Source: Moniliella sp. 'wahieum'
Lineage: Eukaryota; Basidiomycota; Moniliellomycetes; Moniliellales; Moniliellaceae
Length of the DNA stretch: 64,000 nucleotides
Assembly: GCA_003971905.1 (NCBI GenBank)
Contig: RSEE01000150.1
Span: forward strand, 1-64,000
Reading direction: 5' to 3'
The notes under the pieces were generated by a model. It was not told the DNA's origin. It was given only the letters and a program-made list of their open reading frames with translations, and made no database searches. The translations under genes were made by a program, and so were the position numbers. Of the stretch, positions 1 through 11,010 are shown one piece after another; position 1 is the stretch's first letter; the number at the start of each line of letters is the position of its first letter.

Positions 1-787
1 CCGCTGAGCGATTTCGTCATGTCCAAAAGCTCGCAGCAGAATCCGAGGAAACGTGGCGCAAGCTCTGGACGGCGTACCATCAAGTGAAGAACCAAGTGTC
101 GGCTGTCATCCCAGTCAAGGTGTACGAACAGCTGGTCCAGACCGCCCAACGTTACCCGCAATTCGTCCTGCCGCTGCCCAGACCGTTGTCACCACTGCGG
201 ACGGGGAGAAGCGGCGGTGGAGGACCCAGAGAGCGGGAGGCGACGCGCGGTGCAGCCCATGCCACCGGCCCGGTGGAGCAGGGTTTGAGATGTACTTTTT
301 GCAATGGGCGTTTTTGCCCGCGCCAGCGTCGGGCGGACCTCCAGCCAGCACGGTACTCTTCACCCCGCTCGCCGAGTACAAGTTGCGACAGAGTTTGCGC
401 AGCCGTTGCTTGTGCTGACCCACTACCCCGATCTGGCCAAGGACACCTCCCTCGTCCTGATGCGCGGGGAGATTACGGATGTAGCTGGGGCGCGTGCGGC
501 GCCGACGGGCGTGGCGGCTGCAATGGCTGCGCGAGCGCGCGGTGCGTCGTGAGGAGCAAGCGCGCTTATCGGCTCCGCTCCAGACGGAACGCCACGTTCA
601 CTGTGGCCAACGCTGGGTTGCTGGCAAGCATGCTGCAGCGCTTTTACCTTTCGCAGGGCCAGACCATGGCCAGGCCGCTTCGGGCCAGCAGCGGAGAGAC
701 TTGCTGGACCGCTTCCATAATCGCCCGGGCGAGTTTGATGTGCAGCAACTGCTCTCGTCGGTCAACAACCTCACCTCCGAGGTGTAA
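1..787 (+). CDS. ATP11: ATP11, F1-ATPase assembly chaperone (5' truncated)
   Basis: Mitochondrial matrix chaperone that binds free F1 beta subunit during assembly of the F1 part of ATP synthase. The reading frame is already open at base 3, so the presequence and start lie outside the window. Recognisable blocks are YHQVKNQVSAVIPVKVYEQL followed by YPQFVLPLPR (about 100-180), MYFLQWAF and STVLFTPLAEYKL (about 290-390), EFAQPLLVLTHYPDLAKD and LVLMRGEI (about 395-475), and a C-terminus with RRDLLDRFHNRPGEFDV ending in NNLTSEV and a TAA at 785-787. These blocks sit in different frames, so the sequence has several indels, probably errors in G/C runs. Block order and spacing fit the ATP11 family. 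The gene is convergent with the permease downstream. Confidence 0.85.
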
Positions 788-1152
788 CTGTAACATGTAA
801 CTGCTGGGCCAGGTACCTCGACTTCACTCGCTATGGCATTCCAGCTCTCCCTATCTCCCAACTCCCAAGGCGTTTGCATGCGTTGCTAGTACTACTTTTT
901 CTTTTTTTCTCCTTGTGGCCTGTTTGCATCGTAGGCCCCTCTACCCTGCAAAGAAGGGGTGCGATCGTGCCAAGTGACGTGTTTTCACATTGGATTGCGT
1001 GGGATGGCGATCCAGTCGGATTCGGATTGATAGATTAGTGGTACAACGATGGAAAGGATCGTAAGAGGTAGGAAGGTATCGACAGGGCACCTGGGTCAAC
1101 AGGGAGAAAGTGGGGGAGGTGGGTGGGGGGGAATGGGGGTCCTTGTTGGCTC
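788..1152. other. Convergent spacer between ATP11 and the permease
   Basis: This 365 bp spacer lies between two 3' ends. It has T-rich stretches around 894-915 that could serve 3'-end formation of ATP11. I see no gene, repeat or structured RNA in it. Confidence 0.6.
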
Positions 1153-2875
1153 TTATGCAGCCATGGGCTTGGACTCGTGCGAGGCAAAGTCCTCCACCTC
1201 ATCCTCTTGCATGGCGCCCACTGGGCCGCGGTAGGTCTTGCGCCCGACCAGCCAGTAGCCCGCCGCACACACCACCACAACGCCGAGACGACAATGGCAT
1301 AGTTCATCGTGCTTGGCGTGACCTGCTTCGTGGTCGGGCAGGAGAAGATAACGATGGCAAGGATGATCCAGACAAAAGTGACAATGTTGGCAAACCAACC
1401 AAACGCACCGAGGCTGTAGGGTGCATTGGCCAGCTTGACCCTGCGTTGGACCAGGGACATGCAAATGGGAATGGCGTAGGAGAGGGAAAGCAAGATGGTG
1501 GCGGATCCGGTAAACGCATTGAACGCGGCGCTGGCGCCTTCGTAGATCACGCCCAGCGCGGCAATCACAATCGACGTCAAGATCATCGCATTGACAGGCA
1601 AGTCGAAGGTCTTGTTCACCTGGCTCCAGTACTTGTGGCCGGGAATGCCGCCGTCACGGGAGAAGGACCAGACGGCGCGGAGGGCGACGGTGAGAGAGCC
1701 TACGCCAGCAAAAAAGAAAATGCCAAGCAAGAGGAAGAGGAGGCCAAACCCCCGCTCTTGCCTCCGGTGGCGTTGTAAACACAACGGCGATCGGTTCACC
1801 CGGCGGCAGCCAACACGTCGTTGATGCTGGGCAGAACAAGAGGACGGAATAATGTAGACCAAGCCAGAGAGCGAGGCGGCCAAGACACTACCGACAATCG
1901 CGCGCGGTACCTCGTCCGCGGGTTCCGCGACTCTTCACACAAACTGGCCACTGTGCCGTACCCCGTCAAGGTGTACCCGGCCTGGAGCAGGCCCACAAAG
2001 AAGCTCCAGCCGTCGGGCCAGCCGGAACTGTTGACCCAGCCACCAAAGACGTACGCGCCGCTGTTGCGGTGCGGGGCCATGACGAGGAGCGTGATGAGAA
2101 AGATGATGCAGCTAGCGCCGCCCCAGTAGATTGAGGCTGTGTTGAGCGCTTCGAGGTAGTTGTACTTGACGCCAAACAGGTTGACCAGCGCCCGACCAAG
2201 ACACAGGCAAAGAACATGGTGATGACATGCCACGACTCGGGCGCCCATTGGTTCGCGGAAGATGGAGATGCCAGCGAGGATGAGTTGGGCACCGCCAAAG
2301 AGAATGGACAAAGCAAGGCAAATGTTGGCGGCGACATTGATCCAGCCCACGAGCCAGCTGATGGGACGCGCGTAGCCTTTGGGTGCCAGGTAACTCGACC
2401 AGACATACACGCCCCCGGCCGAAGGCACTTGCGAGCAGATCTCTGCCAGAGACGCCGCGATGCAGACCGAGATGAGCGAGACAAAGACCCAGCCCCAGAG
2501 CATGGTCACGGGGCCGCCTAGGAACCAACACAGACGAAGAAGAAAAGCGGCGCTGGGAGTCAGTAGGTCACAAAAAAGCACATGAGGGAACAGGGTGCTC
2601 ACCATTGGTCAACGAGTAGACGGCCGATGTGGAGATACCAAAGGGCGCGGCAATGATGCTGAAGGACAAGCCAAGGATGGCGCCCATGCCGAGGGAGCGT
2701 TTGAGCTGGGCTCGTACCCCATGCGGGCCAGGTCGGCGTCCGCATCGCCCGCGGCCACCGACTGGTCAAAGGGCTGGACAGCGATCTGGGGCTTGCCGAC
2801 GGCGGCGCCGTGGCTGGCGGGCAGCTCCTTGCCCAGATCCGAGACGCTCGTGGTCGACTTTTCAGCAGACGCCAT
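1153..2875 (-). CDS. Amino-acid/GABA permease, APC superfamily
   Basis: Multi-pass plasma- or vacuolar-membrane transporter of the amino acid-polyamine-organocation superfamily, closest in style to fungal GABA/choline permeases (UGA4/HNM1 type). The N-terminus (MASAEKSTTSVSDLGKEL) is hydrophilic and cytosolic. The core has GGPVTMLWGWVFVSLISVCI, then AEICSQVPSAGGVYVWSSYL, a typical APC TM2-TM3 block, then further hydrophobic helices. One is a late block containing AGVGSLTVALRAVWSFSRDG and another begins NAMILTSIVIAALGVIY. About 12 membrane segments can be traced. An intron of 85 bp at 2518-2602 (GTGAGC...CTAG) joins TNG to GPV. The C-terminus ends SHESKPMAA. The frame changes near 2240, 1890-1800 and 1280, consistent with small indels. 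The substrate cannot be assigned from sequence alone. Confidence 0.85.
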
Positions 2876-3218
2876 GGCGAAGAGGGAGGCGGAGGAGACG
2901 GGAAGGGCGAGAGCAAAGGACGAGGGAGATGGAGGAGCGTACTTAAGCCTGTCGGGTGCCAGGGGGGGGGGCGCACGGGCCCCACCGCCCCCTCCTCCTA
3001 GCGTGGCGGAGTTTTGCTATCGACTATCTGGCTATCTGCGTCTGCTCGCGAGGGGCGCGTGTGGGCTGGTGTGCCTGAGACGCAAACCCACTGATTAATC
3101 AATTCAATTTTAACCTGGGCCTGATTAATGATTGAGGATTCTCAGCGATCGAGAGTGGGGCACTGGCGCAGCGGCAGCGATGCATGATGGTTCCTGCAGC
3201 GCAGTGACTAGTGACTGT

Positions 3219-3247
3219 GCCCCTGCGCCCCTGCGCCCCTGCGCCCG
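3219..3247. repeat. Tandem TGCGCCCC octamer
   Basis: Three and a half copies of an 8-bp unit (TGCGCCCC), just after a TGACTAGTGAC motif. It lies about 340 bp upstream of the permease start. Confidence 0.8.
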
Positions 3248-4613
3248 GCCTGCGAGCGGCGCTACATATTTAGCCGCACACTGGCGCGGCGCGGGGCTGC
3301 GTATCTGAACCAGCGATAGTGGCTGGCACAGCGTGTTGCTGCCGTGCGGGGGGGCGGCTATCAAGTGCTGCGTATCACGCCGCATCACCCACCATGCGCG
3401 CTCGCTCATGCGTCGCAGCAGCGCTGGCAGTTTCCCCGACGCCCAGCTGGCTGCCGTCTGCGAGGGGCCCAGTGCGCTCCAGCGCACTCGCACGCTCTCC
3501 TAGTCGCCCATGCGCCCATGATCGATGATCGCAATCTCAATCTCAATCACGCGCTCCCCCGTGTGGCTGCGATAGTCGACTCCCGATATACGATAGCTCC
3601 ATCCGACATCCCCTTCGATCTACGATAGCCCGTGGCATCAGTCAATTTTTCTCCATTTGTCCGATTGCCCGCCCTGCCGCCTGCCGCCTGCCGCCGCTCT
3701 CTCCCCCCCCGCGCCGGCCTGCCAAGGACACTGTCCCCGTCCGCGCCCCAGGCACCCCCCTCCCCCGCCCTGCGCCAGCCGCTTGCAGCCGCGGCCTCTT
3801 TGTGCGGGAGCCACCTGCTTATCCCTGGGTGCCTGGCCAGCTAGCCAGCCCGCTTTCGGCCTGTTGCTGCGCAGCCCATGCGATGTCCATCCCATGTCAC
3901 ATGCATGTCACACTTCCCCATCCGTCACTAGCTTCACTGTGGTCGCTGGTGGCGGCAATTATTCATCTATCCTCAATCAACCACCACATCCTCCACATCC
4001 CTCCTCTTTCACCGTCATCGATCATCCCATCCGAACCCACCGGGTGGAAGCAGCAGGTGGAACGTGGAGTCCTGGTGGGACGTGCAGTGGTGAGAGGGAG
4101 ATCGGAGATCGGAGAGGCATGTTGGGGCGTGTGGGGCACAGAGACTTGCTTGTTCTGGCCTCGTGTTCACCGTACGTTTCTTCGGTGCCCGTGTCTCGGT
4201 CCTTCTTCCCAAATGCGATCCACGATCCCCAGAGAGCATTGTAACTTTCATCATGCCACGGATACAGAGGGAGATCACTTCAAGTCAATCAAGGAAGAAT
4301 GGACGACGTGAATGTCGAACGTGGACGACCGTTGTACACCTGTACACAGATCTGAGGCAAGAAAAGGGAGATTGAATGGCGAAAAGACAAGGATAGTAAC
4401 TTTTCCTTTGGAGTCGAAACAGCGTCCATAATGATACGGTGCCCCGTTCCACGCCTGGCCGGTGACCGCCTATTAACCGCCTGCTCGCTTGATCACAGGA
4501 GGAATAAGAGCGACGAGCAAAAGGAGTGGCTGGCCAGGGGTGGCGTAGAAAGGTGGTCCCTGTCCTCGGTCACTTGGATCACTTGATCAGTCACTAGTCA
4601 CTCATAGTCACTC

Positions 4614-4940
4614 GAAGCTTCAAGCTTCAAGCTAGTCAAACTAGCCCCAGGTCACTGACTGTGGCCACCAGCCACTAGCAGTCACTGCACTGGAGCCGAC
4701 CACCTGACCCGCGCAGTGACTGGGTACCGCTTCAAAGGTACCCCTGTCGCACGTGTTCGATGGCCATGGGATGCGCGCGGGCTCGTCATGGTATAACGAC
4801 AACTCTATCTGCCCGGCTGTGCCTTGCCCTGAGCTCCCCACCCACCGAGCACCACAGGCTACGACTTAGTGCCACACCAAAAGTCGCAACGGGGGCGGGT
4901 GGGGACGAAGCTTGAAGCTTGAAGCTTGACGACGGTTGAA
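4614..4940. repeat. Inverted repeat of AAGCTTC heptamers
   Basis: The left arm at 4614-4635 consists of GAAGCTTC-type heptamers. The right arm at 4917-4940 carries the complementary GAAGCTTG heptamers. About 18 bp are exactly complementary, with 280 bp between the arms. I see no target-site duplication outside the arms and no transposase frame inside, so it may be a stem-loop or a chance pairing of two microsatellites rather than a MITE. Confidence 0.5.
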
Positions 4941-5276
4941 AGTTGGTGACGGTGAAAGGGGAAGAGGGGTGTTTTGCATCATGCGTTACTACGGAGGAGA
5001 GAAGTGTATCCTGGCGCCGGGACTGTTTGTCATGGGGAACCAGTTCTGGATCCGACGAGGCGGCATGGGAACCTCTCTGCTTGTACTCGTTCGTTCGTCT
5101 GCGTCCTGCGCGCGCACTACGAGAAGAGATGGGTGCGGATTTTTGAAGGGGGGAGGGGGAGATAAGATCCATCTGTCGATCCGACGGGGTGGGTGGACAG
5201 ATGGGACTGAAAACGACAGGAGATGGACTGGGACTGGGACCGAGACTGGGAGATTGGGTGCAAGAGGTATGGGGGA

Positions 5277-5324
5277 ACAACGTTCAACGTTCAACGTGCA
5301 ACGGTCAACGGTCAACGGTCAACG
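5277..5324. repeat. CAACGTT/CAACGGT heptamer minisatellite
   Basis: Six to seven heptamers in tandem, starting as TTCAACG and ending as GTCAACG. The same heptamer recurs near 38262-38306 and 39338-39356, always outside genes. Confidence 0.8.
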
Positions 5325-5427
5325 CTGGGCGAACGGATGCGATCTCCCGAAAAGAGGAAGGCCAAGCAGGAAAAAATTGGGGAACGCGGAGAGCGCGGGG
5401 GGGGGGGGATAGGATAAGGGATTAGAA

Positions 5428-5460
5428 GGTACGGTACGGCCCGGTACGGTACGGTACGGG
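5428..5460. repeat. GGTAC pentamer repeat
   Basis: Tandem GGTAC units interrupted once by GGCCC. It is a simple sequence repeat with no sign of function. Confidence 0.75.
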
Positions 5461-5544
5461 AAGGCAAGAGCAACTGGGAGCAAGGGAATAAAAGAGGAAA
5501 AAACAGCGTCCCTCAGGATTGCTATAATCTAATCTTTCTTATCC

Positions 5545-5870
5545 ATGGAAACCCGATGCAGGAGAGAGGAGAGATCAATGGTAAGCAAACGGGGGAGGGG
5601 GGCGACGGGGAGAAAAAGTGGGGAGAGAAGAGGCGGGGAGAAAATCGGGGGGAGAAAACCGGGGGAAAGAGGCGGGGACGGAGAGGAGAGCGGAGAGGAG
5701 CGCAAAACGGGGGGGCGGGACGGGCTGCACCAACGCGGATCCACCCGCGGTGGACCCAACCACAAAAAACAAGAGAAGAGAAGAGAAAAAAAGGAAAGGA
5801 AACGGAAAAGGAACGGGAACGGGAAGATGAAAAGGAAAAGGAAACGGAAACGGAAAAGGGAATAGAGAGA
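5545..5870. repeat. Purine-rich tract (+ strand)
   Basis: About 320 bp that is mostly G and A on the + strand. It includes runs such as GGGGAGAAAAAGTGGGGAG and, near the end, repeats of AAAAGG and GGAAAC. It lies about 120 bp beyond the stop codon of the PUF gene, so in that gene's transcript it would be a pyrimidine-rich 3' region. Confidence 0.7.
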
Positions 5871-5989
5871 CCAGCCGAACAAGGGGGAGAAGATCGTTCC
5901 AAGCCTTGCTCAAAACGGCCTACAGGGGCGAGGGGCCAACCCTCCCACCTCGCATGTCCAATGTCGATGTCGATATCGATGTCGCATCT

Positions 5990-8900
5990 TCACACCTCCA
6001 ACAACCGCTCAATCGTCGCGATATGTTTGGGGGATGGTCCGACGGAGCACCGAGGGTGGTACGCGGACGCGCGCGCGTGTAGCCATGCGCCTGGACAGCA
6101 GGCACAGGCACGGGTGGCCCAGGCACGTGACGCGGACTCCCACTGCCACCCACACCAACACCGCCACCGGTACTGGGATTGGCGTTGGCGTTGGGCCCGA
6201 CGTGGCTCAGCGCAGGGCTGGCGCGTGCGCTGCCCGATCCAAGCGAAAGTGAAGGCGACACGACCCGCGCCGCCATCGGAGCCGGGGACGAAGAACCCCC
6301 GCGGAAGCAGAAGTAGAAGTAGAAGTAGAAGCATGCAACGCCGCTGCGGCCGCGGCGGCAAAGCTAGCCTGTCCTGCTGGGCCGGGAGTGCAGTTCCGGT
6401 TCCGGTGCCGGGGGGCAGCATGGGAGACGGGCCGAGGGAAGCGAGGGACGTCAGCGGGGCGGTGCGAGGCGGGGGCGAGGTAGGATGGATAGCGCGGAGG
6501 GCCGGACGGAGGACGTGGGCTAACTGTGCTTTGTCCTCTGCTTCGACCAGGTTGAGTACGCGTTGCAGCACGTAGTTGGCGTACTGGTCGTGGAGGAGGA
6601 GGACGGCGGTGGGTGGGCTGGACGTCGGTCCCGACGCCGACGCCTCGTCCGGTGCGCCTGTCTTGTCCCCCGACGGCCCGGCACGGGCGCCAACAAGATT
6701 TGTAGGATGCGGCGGAAAAACGCGCCGGGCGCAGCGTCGGGGCCGGAAGCGGTAGGCACAGCATAGGCTGGCGTATGGGTCTTGGCGGTCGAAGCCACAT
6801 ACTCCAGCACGTTCGAAGCGAATTTGTGCCGTGCCAAGCGAACGAATCGGTGCGGCCCCCCACTTCCTTCGACGCGTCCGGCGGCGAAGCCGGGTCCAAA
6901 ATCAATCGCAGCACCACCTCATGATCGGCAGTTATGGCCGCCGCCTCTTCCTTGTCTGCTGCTGCACTCGTCTCAGCACGGGACGAAGGCGAGGGAGGGC
7001 AAAGGCGGGGACAGTGCGCTGCAGAGCCACTGCACCACATAGTTCCCGTAGGCGTCTTGCATCAGTTTCAGAGCATCTGCCCGCACTTCGTCCACCAAGG
7101 GACGGGTCGTACGCGAGGGCAGACGTTCCAAAAGACGCTGAAGCACGCGGCAAGCGTACGCGTGCGTGGCTAGCACGTGGACACGGGTCAAAAACGCTTG
7201 CACCAACGTAGTCAGTGCCGCATCGGCCTCGGCGCAGGGCTCTACCACTTGCTCCGTCGGCTCGGTGGTGCGGCCAAGACGGCAACAAACTTTTGCAAAA
7301 CGTGGTTAGCATTTTGGTCGGTGGCCAACGTGCGAACATGATCTTCCGTCGTTTGGGCACCCAGGGAAGGGGCCAGCAGTAGGCCAACGGCCAGGGAGGC
7401 TGCTTGGGGACGGCTCACGTAGTCCAGCGCTCGTTGTAGCACCCGACAGGCATAGGTGTGCCGTGCGATGGAAGACAGGTCTCCGTTGGATGGGTCCTCG
7501 TCTTGGCCAGCTGCATTCTCGTCTTCCTTCTCTGTCTCTTCCGTGGGCGCGACGAACCCCAACGCAGTCAGTAAGCGAGAGCGCTGGCCTGCGTCGCCGT
7601 GATCAAGGAGCTTTTGAATGACCTGTCACCGGAGAAAAGAAAAGTCAGAACGATCGCGGTGGGATGCAAGCCTAGACCTAGACGTGGTAATGAACGGAAC
7701 GGGGACATGTAGAACGTACATAGTTTCCAAACACATCGTGCATCAGCTTCTTGGCCTGCGGCAGCACCTCTGCCAAGATAATCGTCGTCGCATCTTCTGC
7801 CTCATCCGTGTTTCCGCGCTGGTCCGAAGCGGCTCGGTCCAACGCATCTTGCAACCGACGTGAGCCATGCTGGTCCTGGGCCATTCGCACCACTTCACCC
7901 TTGAACTGTTCCGGACGACGCGGCCCGGCTCGAGCTGGATGGGTAGCGGGGAACATATGCGGCGCGCAGTGGGGGAGGCATGTGGCGCGGGTGCGGGTGG
8001 GCTGAAGGATAGCCAGCGGGACCGGCACCGAGAGGAACGCCGCCAAAAGGAAAGAGGGGAGCAGCCATCGGAGGCCATCCTGTGGGGCCGGCAGAACGTG
8101 TGTGACGGTGCCGACGGCCTCCTGCGCCTGTACCTGTGCCTGCACCTCCACCTCCACCTCCACCTCCGCCTTGGTTGTTGCTCTGTCCGTACACGTCAAA
8201 GCCACGATTGGCTGCACCTGGGTCACGGCCGATAGGAGCCCATGGGGGAGGCGGCAAATGCGGGAGTTGGAGAGGGCGGTCCGTGGCGGAAGGATTGCGG
8301 CTGTGCCCGCCCGGTGCGCCGATGGAGATGGGCATGGGTTGTGGCGGGGCACCGGGAGGGACAGGAGGCAGGTTGGCGATGGCGGGGCCGGGCGACCAGG
8401 AAGACGGGTCGGGGTAGGTGGGCATGGCGGGCCATTGCCACACCCCCCCTGGGCCGGGGGCTGGGCGGAATAGGGGAGGGCGTCGTCGCTGGTGGGGGAG
8501 CCGAGGGGCGGGGAGAGCACGGCGAGCGGTGGGGGCCAGTAGAGTTCGTGGCCGTCGGAGCGGGGCGAGCGCGGCTGGGACGGGTCGGCGGGGTCGAGCT
8601 GGGGCGGGGGCGCGGGCGGGGGCTGATGGGGTAGGAGTACATGTTGAAGCCGTACGCCATGGGGAGGGGCATGACGGGCGTGGAGAGGGTGATGCTCTGG
8701 CGCGAGCGGCGGCTGGCGCGGCGGGGGTGGCGGGCGGCGGCGCTGGGCGGGTTGGTGCCGGGTGGGGGGGCAGGGCGGAGAAGGGGGGCGGGGAGCTGGC
8801 GATGGAGAAGCGGGGGCCGGGGTACATGTCGGCGAGCGCGCCGGGGCTGAGCGGGTCGGTGTGTACGGACGCGTGGGCGCGGCTGGGCGGGGCGGATGGG

Positions 8901-9182
8901 GATGGGCGCGGCGGTGGTAGTGGTGGTGTGGTGGTGGTGGTGGGGGCAGGAGCGGTGGTGGTGGTGGTGGGGGGCGTGGGCGGGGCGGGGTCGGGCGGAG
9001 ATGGACGTTGACCCGCAGCCCCGAGGCGGGCTTGGGCGGCGGGGCGGCGGTGGAGGAGCGGCGGGGGGCGGGGGGCGGTCGTGGGGCGCGGGGGCCGGGG
9101 TGGAGGCGCTGCGGACCATGCCGGACGCCGAGGACGCCGGGGAGGACACGCCGAGCTCGCGGCCACGCTCAGCGACGGCCAT
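5990..9182 (-). CDS. Pumilio-family (PUF) RNA-binding protein with eight repeats
   Basis: Sequence-specific mRNA 3'-UTR binder of the Pumilio/Puf3 type, acting in mRNA decay, translation or localisation in the cytoplasm. The N-terminal half (about 9182-7930) is low-complexity, rich in Pro, Ser, Gly and His. The C-terminal half carries eight PUF repeats whose RNA-contacting helices read, in order: QHGSRRLQ, FGNYV-IQ (across an intron), YACRVLQ, QNANHVLQ, YACRVLQ, YGNYVVQ, FASNVLE and YANYVLQ. An intron of 97 bp lies at 7623-7719 (GTACGT...CAG). The C-terminus probably ends HIATIERLLEV. Frame changes near 7920, 7245, 6960 and 6570 are likely indel errors. All eight base-recognition positions are intact, which argues for a working gene. 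The start at 9182 is the most upstream ATG of the open frame and is tentative. Confidence 0.9.
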
Positions 9183-11010
9183 GGGGGGGAGAAGGTGGTG
9201 GTGGGGGGGGGGGGGGCGAGAGATTAGGGTGGACGGACCGCATGGGGCGGTGAGGCGGCGGCGTGCGGTGTGGTGCGGGCGGGCGGACGCACTGATGGGT
9301 GATGATAATCAGGCGCCTGCAGGGGACGTGCATATTGCTTGCCCCCTGCAGCCGCATCGCGCCGCACAGCAGCACACGAACCAGGCACCGTCTGGCACAG
9401 CCGCCGCCACACTGCCCCTGCGCCCGCGTCCCTCCCCCACGCCTTTCGCCCAGCACACTGCCGTGGCGCCGCCCCCTGTACGCAGGCACTGCGGCGGTGT
9501 GACCGCTCTGGCCGTGCGCTGCGCACGCTAGGCGCCGCCTGGCACTGGGCCGCTCACGCTGCGCGCTGATCGATCATGCACCCCCTTGCGTTGCGGCGGC
9601 AGACGGCATGCGTCACCTGCACCGCTCGGTGCAATGTTGCAAATCGGCGGCGCTTACTCCTCGCCCCGCCGATCGGCCCAGTCACGTGCTGTGTCACGTG
9701 CCCTGGGCGGGTTAGGGAGGCAACCCAGCAAGACGCAGTGGCAAGCAGGGTTAGCAAGTCTCGTCCGTGGAAGAAGCTGCGACCACTGTTCCAAGGTCCT
9801 GAATGGGACCCGTATAAAGCACGGGAGCAGACCATCGAAGAAGAGCTGGAACGCGACAAGTGGAGCGTGAGGGTGGGGCGCGTGGAGACCAGAGTCGCTT
9901 GAGATAACGTTTTTGGGCGAATCCGAGCAAACCAGCACAGTTCAAGGTCCCCGGCAGCTGATGGGCTCTCTACGGCACTCCCTGGTGCCCACCGCCCCAA
10001 CTGCCCCGAAGAGATTTCGGGATCAACAACACGGGCAACGGTACTATAGCCCAACCGCGGCTGCCCGGCCAAATGCTGGCAGGGGCAGTGGATGAGCACT
10101 ATACTATACTTTGCTCTACCTTGAGCCTGGTCGCCGCCTCGCTGTCGCGGCCGTGTTTGACGGGCCTGCCTAGGTTCTTCGCTTACTGGTCTCTCTGAAG
10201 CTACTATCACTGGTTCCGTGTCTTCGGCTTCTTCTCCCCCTCTCTCTCCCTCCCTTAATTTCATGATAGGAACCATTCTCCCCTCGCTTTCCCCTACCAC
10301 CTTTTGTCGCGGAGTCCAGTGCCCCCCTTTGCCATACTTTTCACCTTTTGGCACGTCCGCATCCTTGACCACGATATCGTATACACAAGTGACCTTTCCA
10401 GTGATGCAGTCATGGCCAGATGAAAAACAAATATGCCACTCAAGGATGCATTGGTTGCAGTGGTCCGGGATTGGGGCATCTGCCCTAGACACCCAACACT
10501 AAGGACTTGGCTGTTTTTGGCCTTGGGCAATGCTGATGGCGTATCTACGACTACTACCACTTGGTTCCACTGTGCCTTGCACCCTTACGTACGAAGTAGT
10601 AAGTAGTAGGCGGCACGAATCCGGAGCGACTCGACTCGACCTGATATCATGCCTGCGTTCTCCGGGTTGGGGAGCGTCCTTTTGACGCTCTCTCGTCTAT
10701 CCAATAATGGATGGCGGTCGTCGCTCGCCACGGCGGCCTTTCCTTCTCCCTCTCGGCCGCGCGATCTCCAAGGCATCCTTTGACATCATTTGGACGGGGG
10801 TGCCGCCGGAGAGTCGGACAAGCACCAAAGGGGATTGACTGGAAGAATCGGACAGGTCCACGTTGGGAAACGCGCAAGTCAGTGCAACGCAGCCTACCAT
10901 TTGATCGACTATGGGATACAGATCATAAGCATTGGGTCAACCTGGAAGCGAAAGCAAGTAGCGAATGCCATGTCTAGTACAGTAGTGCAGAGAGAGAAGT
11001 GAAAGGATGC
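9183..11010. other. Spacer upstream of PUF; no convincing gene
   Basis: This 1.8 kb stretch lies between the 5' end of the PUF gene and the 3' end of the ABC transporter. It should hold the PUF promoter. A 312-codon open frame on the minus strand (10492-9554) has a Cys-containing start (CNQCILEWHICFSSGHDC) but resembles no family I know. Its lower half is compositionally like the GC-rich shadow frames elsewhere, so I do not call it. The stretch 10200-10560 is noticeably less GC-rich than its surroundings. Confidence 0.5.
9680..9702. promoter_or_regulatory. Paired GTCACGTG (E-box) sites upstream of PUF
   Basis: Two copies of TCACGTG lie 13 bp apart, about 500 bp upstream of the PUF start codon. 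CACGTG is the classical bHLH site (Cbf1/Pho4 type). The link to the PUF gene is by position only. Confidence 0.4.

Larger units (their letters stand above)
2876..5989. other. Repeat-rich spacer upstream of the permease, downstream of the PUF gene
   Basis: This 3.1 kb stretch has no open frame resembling a known protein. It holds the permease promoter side, short tandem repeats of 5-8 bp units, a 282-bp-spaced inverted repeat and a long purine-rich tract (listed separately). Open frames of 100-200 codons here are rich in Ser, Pro, Arg or Gly, occur on both strands and look like by-products of base bias. Confidence 0.55.

Noticed and set aside
5277-5324. Short direct repeats resembling a CRISPR array
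   Set aside because: Units are 7 bp in direct tandem without spacers, and the genome is eukaryotic.
9554-10492. 312-codon minus-strand open frame
   Set aside because: No family resemblance; composition in its lower half matches shadow frames of GC-rich DNA, and frames of this length occur opposite known genes here (for example 7895-9166).
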